A DNA stretch of 64,000 nucleotides from Pseudomonadota bacterium (lineage in GTDB: Bacteria > Pseudomonadota > Gammaproteobacteria > Steroidobacterales > Steroidobacteraceae). Shown one piece after another: positions 58,487 through 64,000 of the stretch. Positions within the stretch are counted from its first letter, which is position 1; each line of letters begins with the position of its first letter. The position numbers and the translations under genes were made by a program. The notes under the pieces are model-generated. The model searched no databases. It was not told the origin of the DNA and worked only from the letters and a program-made list of their open reading frames with translations. The stretch covers positions 124,001-188,000 of the forward strand of contig JAJZFQ010000178.1 of the NCBI GenBank assembly GCA_021805275.1, read 5' to 3'.

Positions 58487-58918
58487 ATGAACCTCAAGCC
58501 GCGGCGCCACGAGGAGCCGGAAATCAACGTCGTCTCGCTGATCGACGTGGTGCTGTTGCTGGTGGTGTTCTTCATGCTTTCGAGCCACTTCACCCAGGAG
58601 GGCCGGTTGCACGTGGTGCTGCCGCGGGCCGGCGCCGTGCCGCCCTCGAGCGGCCGGCCGCAGCCGGTGGTGATCACGATCACCGCCAACGGCGATTACC
58701 TCGTCAACGGCCGCGAGCTGCTCAACAACAGTCCCGACACGCTGCGCACCGCGCTCGCCGGCGAGCCGGCCGCCGACCGCAACGCGGCCGTGCTGATCCG
58801 TGCCGATGCCCGCGCGACGCAGCAGTCGGTGGTGACGGCGATGGACGTGCTCGGCGGGCTCGGATTCGTCAAGCTCGACATTGCCACCATCAAGGCGAGC
58901 CCCGAGGGCGGCTCGTGA
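58487..58918 (+). CDS. exbD: ExbD/TolR-family biopolymer transport protein
   Basis: 143 residues. EPEINVVSLIDVVLLLVVFF is the single transmembrane helix with the protonatable Asp. A periplasmic domain follows, ending TAMDVLGGLGFVKLDIAT. It is 7 bp after exbB and overlaps msbA by 4 bp (GTGA). ExbBD next to msbA-lpxK is common in gammaproteobacteria. Confidence 0.93.
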   Translation: MNLKPRRHEEPEINVVSLIDVVLLLVVFFMLSSHFTQEGRLHVVLPRAGAVPPSSGRPQPVVITITANGDYLVNGRELLNNSPDTLRTALAGEPAADRNAAVLIRADARATQQSVVTAMDVLGGLGFVKLDIATIKASPEGGS

Positions 58919-60660
58919 GCGACAGCGGCGATGGCGAGCGCGCCGCCGCGCGCACCTACCGGCGGCTGCTCGGCTATCTGCGTCCGCACCTCGGCATGTT
59001 CGCGCTCGGGATGCTTGGCGGGGCGCTGTACGCGGCGAGCACGGCGAGTTTCGCCTACCTTGCCCAGCACCTCGGGGACACGCTGGCACACCCCAGCGCA
59101 CGCATGATCCTCTGGATCCCAGTGGCGCTGGTGGTGCTGTTCATCGGTCGCGGCATCGGCAACTTCACCCAGACGTACTGCATCGGCTACGTCGGGCGGC
59201 ACATCGTCAAGCGGCTGCGGGGGCAGGTGTTCGCGCGCATGCTCGACCTGCCGGTGGCGTTTTTCGACCGCCAGGCGGTCGGCGCGCTGCTCTCGCGCCT
59301 GACCTACAACTGCGAGCAGGTCGGCCAGGCCTCGACGAGTTCCATCGTCATCCTGGTGCGTGCCGGGCTCACCATCGTCGGGCTGCTCGCCTACCTGTTG
59401 TGGAAGAACGCGCATCTGACGCTGATCGCGCTCGTCGTCGGACCGGTCGCCGGCTGGCTGGTCTCGGTGATCAACAAGCATTTCCGCCGCTACGGCCGGC
59501 GCATTCAGCATTCCATGGAGGACGTCACCCGCCTCGCCAAGGAGAGCCTCGAGTCGCCCCGCCTGGTGAAGGTCTACGGCGCCCAGGAGCACCTCGCCGG
59601 GCAGTTCGAGCGGGTCAACGAGCACAACCGACGTTCCAACATGAAGGCCATCCTCACCAACGGACTGGCCAACCCGACGGTGCAGATGGTCACGACGATC
59701 GGTGGGGCGGTGGTGCTGGCGCTGGCGATCCGCAGCCGCGTCGAGGGCCACATGAGCCTCGGGGACCTGCTCGGGTTCTTCACCGCGCTCACCAGCATGG
59801 CGCAACCGCTGCGCGAGGTGGTGAGCCAATCCGGTCCCATCCAGCAGGGCGTCGCCGCGGCGCAGAGTTTGTTCGAGGTGCTCGACCTGCCGGGCGAAGC
59901 GGAGCACGGTGCGTACCGCCCCGAGCGAGCGCGTGGGGACGTCGAGTACCGCGACGTCTGTTTCGCCTACGAGCAGAACAAGGAGGCGGCGCTGCGCGGG
60001 GTGTCCTTCACGGTGCCCGCGGGCACGCAGCTGGCGATCGTCGGGCGCTCCGGCAGCGGCAAGTCGACGGTCGTGAACCTGCTGCCGCGCTTCTACGAGG
60101 TCGCCTCCGGAGCGATCCTCGTCGACGGGCACGACGTGCGGGAATTCAACCTGAAGGCGCTGCGCGAGCAGATCGCGGTGGTGAGTCAGGACGTGACCCT
60201 GTTTGACGACACCATCCGCAACAACATCGCCTTCGGCCGCGAGGTCTGCGAGCAGGCCGTGCGGCGCGCCGCCGAGGCGGCCCACGTGCTGGAGTTCGCC
60301 ACTGCGCTGCCGCAGGGGCTCGACACGCTGGTCGGGGAGCGCGGCGTGCTGCTCTCCGGCGGCCAGCGCCAACGCATCGCGATCGCCCGGGCACTGCTGA
60401 AGGATGCGCCCATCCTCATTCTCGACGAGGCGACCTCGGCGCTCGACACCGAGGCGGAGCGGCACATCCAGGCGGCGCTCACCCACCTGATGCGCAATCG
60501 CACCACCTTTGTCATCGCCCATCGGCTCTCGACCGTGGAGCAGGCCGACCGCATTCTCGTGCTCGATGCAGGCGCAGTGGTCGAGAGCGGCACGCACGCC
60601 GAGCTGCTCGCGCGCGAGGGACTGTACGCGCAGCTGCACCGCCTGCAGTTCAGCGACTGA
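58915..60660 (+). CDS. msbA: Lipid A export ATP-binding/permease protein MsbA
   Basis: Flips core-lipid A across the inner membrane. The GTG at 58915 gives 581 residues, the standard half-transporter. Six transmembrane helices fill about 20-310. Walker A GRSGSGKSTVVNLLPRFYE, signature LSGGQRQRIAIARAL, Walker B ILILDEATSALD. It is followed after 4 bp by lpxK, the classic msbA-lpxK pair. Confidence 0.96.
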   Translation: MSDSGDGERAAARTYRRLLGYLRPHLGMFALGMLGGALYAASTASFAYLAQHLGDTLAHPSARMILWIPVALVVLFIGRGIGNFTQTYCIGYVGRHIVKRLRGQVFARMLDLPVAFFDRQAVGALLSRLTYNCEQVGQASTSSIVILVRAGLTIVGLLAYLLWKNAHLTLIALVVGPVAGWLVSVINKHFRRYGRRIQHSMEDVTRLAKESLESPRLVKVYGAQEHLAGQFERVNEHNRRSNMKAILTNGLANPTVQMVTTIGGAVVLALAIRSRVEGHMSLGDLLGFFTALTSMAQPLREVVSQSGPIQQGVAAAQSLFEVLDLPGEAEHGAYRPERARGDVEYRDVCFAYEQNKEAALRGVSFTVPAGTQLAIVGRSGSGKSTVVNLLPRFYEVASGAILVDGHDVREFNLKALREQIAVVSQDVTLFDDTIRNNIAFGREVCEQAVRRAAEAAHVLEFATALPQGLDTLVGERGVLLSGGQRQRIAIARALLKDAPILILDEATSALDTEAERHIQAALTHLMRNRTTFVIAHRLSTVEQADRILVLDAGAVVESGTHAELLAREGLYAQLHRLQFSD

Positions 60661-60664
60661 GCCG

Positions 60665-61690
60665 ATGCAGGCTTGGCTGAATCGCCGTTGGTACGGCCCG
60701 CAGCCGGGCACGTGCCGGACGCTGCGGCCGCTCGAGTGGCTCTACGGCACGGCCATTGCGCTGCGCCGCGCGCGTGCGCCGGCGCCGAGCGCGCTCGCGG
60801 TCCCGGTGATCATTGTCGGGAACCTGACGGTGGGCGGCACCGGCAAGACACCGCTCACTGTGTGGCTCGCCCGGCAGCTCAGGCAGCGCGGGCTCGAGGT
60901 CGGGCTTATCTCGCGCGGCTATGGCCGGCGCGACGGCGGCGTGCGCCTGCTCGATGCCCAGGCGGACTGGCGCGAGGTGGGTGATGAGCCGGTGATTCTC
61001 GCGCGCTCGAGCGGCTGCCCGACGGCCGTGGGGCGCGACCGGGTGGCCGCGGCACGCGCGGTGTTGAGGCGCGGGGTGCGCGTGATCCTGTCCGATGACG
61101 GCCTGCAGCACCTGGCGCTGCCGCGCGCGTGCAGCATCGTCGTCGTGGACGGTGCGCGCGGCTTCGGCAACGGCCGGCTGCTGCCGGGCGGGCCGCTGCG
61201 CGAGCCGCTGAGCCGCCTGATGCAGACCGATGCGCTGGTGATCAACGGGGCGGCGGAGCACCCCTCGCTCGGTGCGGCAGCCGCAGCGTTCCCGCCGCGG
61301 GTGGTGCGCATGGATCTGCAGGCCGGACCGGCCGTGGCGCTTGGCTCGCTCGAGCGGCGAGCGCTCGAGGCGTTTCGCGGCGGTCCCGTGCACGCGGTCG
61401 CGGGCATCGGCCACCCGCAGCGCTTCTTTCGCGATCTGCGCGCCCACGGGCTGGAGCTGATCGAGCACCCGTTTCCCGATCACCATCCGCTCAGCGCTGC
61501 GGACCTGGACTTCGGCGACGACCGGCCGGTACTCATGACGGAGAAGGATGCCGTAAAATGCGCGCCACCCTTCGACCGGCGGCTCTGGTGGGTACCGGCA
61601 GAGGTGGTGCTCAGCGGCGCCGATGCGGCGCGGCTGATCGACCTGTCGCTGCGCACGATCGAATCATTTGCACGGCCGCCCGGAGGTTAG
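60665..61690 (+). CDS. lpxK: Tetraacyldisaccharide 4'-kinase
   Basis: Phosphorylates the lipid A disaccharide at 4'. The ATG at 60665 gives 341 residues. VPVIIVGNLTVGGTGKTPLT is the N-terminal signature with the Walker A. VGDEPVILARSSGCPTAVGRD and LSDDGLQHLALPR are conserved. FPDHHPLSAADL is the C-terminal motif. It starts 4 bp after msbA. Confidence 0.95.
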   Translation: MQAWLNRRWYGPQPGTCRTLRPLEWLYGTAIALRRARAPAPSALAVPVIIVGNLTVGGTGKTPLTVWLARQLRQRGLEVGLISRGYGRRDGGVRLLDAQADWREVGDEPVILARSSGCPTAVGRDRVAAARAVLRRGVRVILSDDGLQHLALPRACSIVVVDGARGFGNGRLLPGGPLREPLSRLMQTDALVINGAAEHPSLGAAAAAFPPRVVRMDLQAGPAVALGSLERRALEAFRGGPVHAVAGIGHPQRFFRDLRAHGLELIEHPFPDHHPLSAADLDFGDDRPVLMTEKDAVKCAPPFDRRLWWVPAEVVLSGADAARLIDLSLRTIESFARPPGG

Positions 61691-61693
61691 CGC

Positions 61694-61882
61694 GTGGACG
61701 CCCGCTTGCTCGAGATACTCGCCTGCCCGGTCTGCAAGGGCGCGCTCATCTACCAGCGCGAGGAGCGCGTGCTGGTGTGCCGCATGGATCGGCTTGCCTA
61801 CCCGATCCGCGACGGCGTGCCGGTGATGCTGGAGGAGGAGGCGCGCCAGCTCCCCGCCGACGATCCGCTGCTCGAGCGCTGA
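61694..61882 (+). CDS. Trm112/YcaR-family zinc-ribbon-like protein
   Basis: 62 residues from a [19 protein letters not shown] has the CxxC, and [20 protein letters not shown] the family C-terminal motif. Its place between lpxK and kdsB is conserved in many gammaproteobacteria. The exact role is unknown; the family includes methyltransferase activators. Confidence 0.93.
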   Translation: MDARLLEILACPVCKGALIYQREERVLVCRMDRLAYPIRDGVPVMLEEEARQLPADDPLLER

Positions 61883-61894
61883 GCGGCCGGTCCG

Positions 61895-62647
61895 GTGTTC
61901 CGCATCGCCATTCCCGCCCGGGCCGGCTCCAGCCGGCTGCCGGGCAAGGCGCTCGCGCTGCTCGGTGGCAAGCCGATGCTGCAGTGGGTCCACGAGCGGG
62001 CCTGCGCCGCCGGCGCCGCTGAGGTGCTGATTGCGACCGATGATGCCGCAATCGCGGCTGCGGCGCGCGCCTTCGGCGCGCAGGCGCGCCTGACCTCACC
62101 GGCGCACGCATCCGGCACGGACCGCATCGCGGAACTTGCCGCGCTGCAGGGCTGGGCGGATGAGGACATCGTGGTCAACGTGCAGGGCGATGAGCCGCTG
62201 ATTCCGCCGCGGATCATCGGGCAGGTCGCCGGGTTGCTCGCCGAGGCGCCGCAGGCGGCCATCGGCACGCTGGCGACGCCCGTCGAGTCGCTCGCGGAAT
62301 TCCTCGACCCGAACGTCGTGAAGGTCGTGACCGACCGGGGCGGCCGCGCGCTGTACTTCTCGCGGGCCCCCATACCCTGGAACCGCGACGGCGCATCGGC
62401 GGGCCTCGGCACGCAGAGGAGCTGGGCGGGAGCACGGCGCCACGTCGGCCTGTACGCCTACCGCGTGGCAGCCCTGCGCCGGCTCGCGGGGCTGCCCGGT
62501 GCCGTGCTGGAGGGACGCGAGAAGCTCGAGCAGCTGCGCGCACTCGAGCACGGGCTGATCATTCAGGTGGCCGATGCGCTCGAGCGGCCGGGTCCGGACG
62601 TCAATACGGCCGAGGATCTGAGCCGGGTCGCGGCGCTGCTCGGATGA
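61895..62647 (+). CDS. kdsB: 3-deoxy-manno-octulosonate cytidylyltransferase
   Basis: Activates Kdo as CMP-Kdo for lipopolysaccharide. The GTG at 61895 gives 250 residues. IAIPARAGSSRLPGKALALL is the nucleotide-binding start, and NVQGDEPLIPPRII and YFSRAPIPWNRD the other signatures. It is 12 bp after the Trm112-like gene and completes the msbA-lpxK-kdsB unit. Confidence 0.96.
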   Translation: MFRIAIPARAGSSRLPGKALALLGGKPMLQWVHERACAAGAAEVLIATDDAAIAAAARAFGAQARLTSPAHASGTDRIAELAALQGWADEDIVVNVQGDEPLIPPRIIGQVAGLLAEAPQAAIGTLATPVESLAEFLDPNVVKVVTDRGGRALYFSRAPIPWNRDGASAGLGTQRSWAGARRHVGLYAYRVAALRRLAGLPGAVLEGREKLEQLRALEHGLIIQVADALERPGPDVNTAEDLSRVAALLG

Positions 62648-62697
62648 GACAAACCCTTATGGTTTCTTGAGGTTGAGCCGCTAAGCTGCGGATTCTG

Positions 62698-62724
62698 GAA
62701 CTTCGCCACCGTGCGCCGCGTCAA
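62698..62724 (+). promoter_or_regulatory. Second sigma-E-type promoter candidate
   Basis: GAACTT (62698-62703, within GGAACTT) is followed after 17 bases by TCAA (62721-62724, within GTCAA). This fits the GAACTT-N16/17-TCnaa pattern and resembles the rpoE promoter in this window. It lies 62 bp before the lipoprotein ATG at 62786, suggesting that gene is in the envelope-stress regulon. Confidence 0.6.
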
Positions 62725-62751
62725 CTGGTATGGTACGGCCACGTTTGACTT

Positions 62752-62772
62752 CCGGGTGACACCCCGGTTTTT
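62752..62772 (+). terminator. Weak hairpin with T-run in the lipoprotein leader
   Basis: CCGGG pairs with CCCGG over a 6-base loop, followed by TTTTT, in 62752-62772. It could end kdsB transcription or attenuate the lipoprotein message. The stem is short, so confidence is low. Confidence 0.3.
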
Positions 62773-62785
62773 GGGCCTCAGAGCT

Positions 62786-63349
62786 ATGACTCGCAAATCC
62801 GCCTCACCGCTGTGTGCCTTGCGCCTGCTGCGGCTCGCCGCGCCGGCGGGGGCGCTGATCGCGCTCACCGCGTGTGCAACCGTACAGCCTCAGTCACAGG
62901 TGGCCTACGCGCGGCTTCCGAACACCACGGTGTATGCCTATCCGCTGCACGGCCAGTCGCCCCAGCAGCAGAGCCAGGACCGCTATGAGTGCAGCGTCTG
63001 GGCGGTGCACCAGACGGGCTTCGATCCCAGCGCGCCGGGCGTGCCGGTTTACGACCAGGTGGCCGTCCAGGGACCGCCGCCCGGCACCGACACAGCGATC
63101 GGCGCCATCGCCGGGGCGCTGATTGGCGCGGCCGTCTCCAATCCCTGGGACCGGGGCTCCACCGCGGTGTTCGGCGCGCTCACCGGGGCGATGATCGGCA
63201 GCGCCGGCGATGCTGCCAATGCCCAGGCCAATGATCAGGCCATGAACCAGGTTTCGGGCGAGCAGCAGCGCGCGCTCGCGCGCCAGGCCATGGACTACCG
63301 CCGTGCGTTGAGCGCCTGCCTGCAGGGGCGCGGCTACAGCGTCCGCTAG
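62786..63349 (+). CDS. Outer-membrane lipoprotein with glycine-zipper segment
   Basis: 187 residues from ATG 62786. The signal ends LIALTAC, a lipobox with Cys at about 32. A Gln-rich region follows, with DRYECSVWAVHQTGFDPSAP, a pattern seen in YMGG/glycine-zipper proteins. Then GAIAGALIGAAVS and GALTGAMIGSAGDAA form two Gly-rich membrane-like helices. The C-terminus YRRALSACLQGRGYSVR is typical of this family. It is preceded by a sigma-E-type promoter. The function is not defined. Confidence 0.85.
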   Translation: MTRKSASPLCALRLLRLAAPAGALIALTACATVQPQSQVAYARLPNTTVYAYPLHGQSPQQQSQDRYECSVWAVHQTGFDPSAPGVPVYDQVAVQGPPPGTDTAIGAIAGALIGAAVSNPWDRGSTAVFGALTGAMIGSAGDAANAQANDQAMNQVSGEQQRALARQAMDYRRALSACLQGRGYSVR

Positions 63350-63380
63350 CGCGTCGCCGCGCAAGCCGCGCGCTGCCCGC

Positions 63381-63938
63381 TCAGAACCGGTAGATCAGGC
63401 TGCCGCCGGCGAAGCGGTACATGTGGGCATTGATGTCCGCCTGCTGATATTCGGCGCGCAGCGTGAACGGGCCGAGCAGGGCTTCCCCGCCGCCGCCCCA
63501 GATAAACACGGTTCCGGAGTTCGCCACGGAGGTGCCAAAGAGCGCAAATCCGCCGCTGGACACGGTGGTCGTGGCCTGGCCACGCCAATACAGGCCGCCG
63601 AGGCGGGCGAACAGGGCGAAGCGGCGCGTCAGCGGCAGCTTGCCGAGCGCCGAGACCTCCTCCCCGCTGAGCGAGAGCGTTCCGAGCGCCGAGGAACCCA
63701 GGTAGGGACCGGCGGCTGCGGCGCTGAAGTTGCCGATATTGAGATAATCGGTTTCCAGGGCCAGAAAGCGGTCGAAGTTATAGCCGATAAAGGCCTGGTA
63801 GCCGGTCGAGCTGCCCGGCAGGGTGCTCACGGTGACCCGATCGGCGCCGACGCCGACATAGAAACCGTGATTCTGCGCGCCGCGGGCGAGCGGAGCGCAG
63901 GCCCCGAGCGCGGCGATGACGGTGACGAGCTTGCGCAT
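63381..63938 (-). CDS. Outer-membrane beta-barrel protein, OmpA-like
   Basis: 185 residues from ATG 63938 with AGGAGAGG upstream. The signal peptide (about 1-20) ends LARGA. HGFYVGVGADRVTVSTLPG and IGYNFDRFLALETDYL are typical of the eight-stranded outer-membrane barrel family (porin-OmpA membrane domain). The C-terminal SLIYRF ends in Phe, the outer-membrane assembly signal. No peptidoglycan-binding OmpA C-domain is present. Convergent with the lipoprotein gene. Confidence 0.82.
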   Translation of the reverse strand: MRKLVTVIAALGACAPLARGAQNHGFYVGVGADRVTVSTLPGSSTGYQAFIGYNFDRFLALETDYLNIGNFSAAAAGPYLGSSALGTLSLSGEEVSALGKLPLTRRFALFARLGGLYWRGQATTTVSSGGFALFGTSVANSGTVFIWGGGGEALLGPFTLRAEYQQADINAHMYRFAGGSLIYRF

Positions 63939-64000
63939 GATCCTCTCCTTATCCTTTGCGGCATTTCCGTTCAAATCAGCTCGATGGCAAGGCCCGCATG

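Noticed and set aside
58696..60711. 671-codon open frame on the minus strand opposite msbA
   Set aside because: Shadow of msbA in high-GC sequence.

Overview
The window is GC-rich, gene-dense chromosomal DNA from a gammaproteobacterium. The blocks pyrG-kdsA-eno-ftsB-ispD-ispF-truD-surE-pcm, algU-type sigma factor with anti-sigma genes and lepA-lepB-rnc-era-recO-pdxJ-acpS, lolCED, and exbBD-msbA-lpxK-kdsB are all gammaproteobacterial. The order rpfE-recJ-prfB-lysS and a DUF1674 gene ahead of sdhCDAB suggest the Xanthomonadales/Nevskiales side of the class. That placement is inference from gene order. I see no tRNA, rRNA, insertion sequence, prophage or CRISPR array.

Layout. 1-9029: end of tilS, CTP synthase, Kdo-8-P synthase, enolase, FtsB, two MEP-pathway enzymes, TruD, an Smr protein on the other strand, SurE and Pcm. 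9030-9417: a non-coding, repeat-like stretch where many relatives carry nlpD-rpoS. 9418-16960: an Mth938-domain protein divergent from RpfE, then recJ, prfB (programmed frameshift intact), lysS, murI and ygfZ. 17043-20916: succinate dehydrogenase with an assembly-factor gene at each end. 20993-33703: the sigma-E regulon head (preceded by a clear sigma-E promoter), glutaredoxin-like protein, then a long translation/RNA/envelope series through nagZ. 33947-38367: an HlyD adaptor, an ABC ATPase and two FtsX-type permeases. 38464-45527 is more accessory: YidB, a His-rich PsiF-repeat protein, an acyl-CoA synthetase, a broken GAF gene, an ArgO/ArgP-like pair, a GST and a VOC protein. 45659-53898, all on the minus strand: an orphan TonB-dependent receptor, a CsiV-like protein, mfd, a class III cyclase coupled to mfd, and a small secreted protein. 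54026-62647: LolCED, a DUF2062 protein, ExbBD, MsbA, LpxK, a Trm112-like protein and KdsB. 62786-63938: a lipoprotein behind a second sigma-E-type promoter, and an outer-membrane beta-barrel protein.

Much of the window serves the envelope: Kdo synthesis and activation (KdsA, KdsB), lipid A (LpxK, MsbA), lipoprotein sorting (LolCDE), signal peptidase, peptidoglycan (MurI, NagZ), division (FtsB) and envelope stress (sigma-E, RseA, RseB). The rest is respiration (SDH), isoprenoid and vitamin B6 synthesis, and DNA or RNA repair and modification (RecJ, RecO, Mfd, TruD, RlmD, RNase III).

Nothing here is plainly a new defence or mobile system. The most unusual observations are: perfect 10-bp inverted repeats ending at or a few bases before the start codons of ftsB and murI; a class III cyclase with His in place of the purine-selecting Lys, coupled to mfd; a second sigma-E-type promoter; a palindrome between the divergent Mth938 and rpfE genes; and the non-coding gap after pcm.
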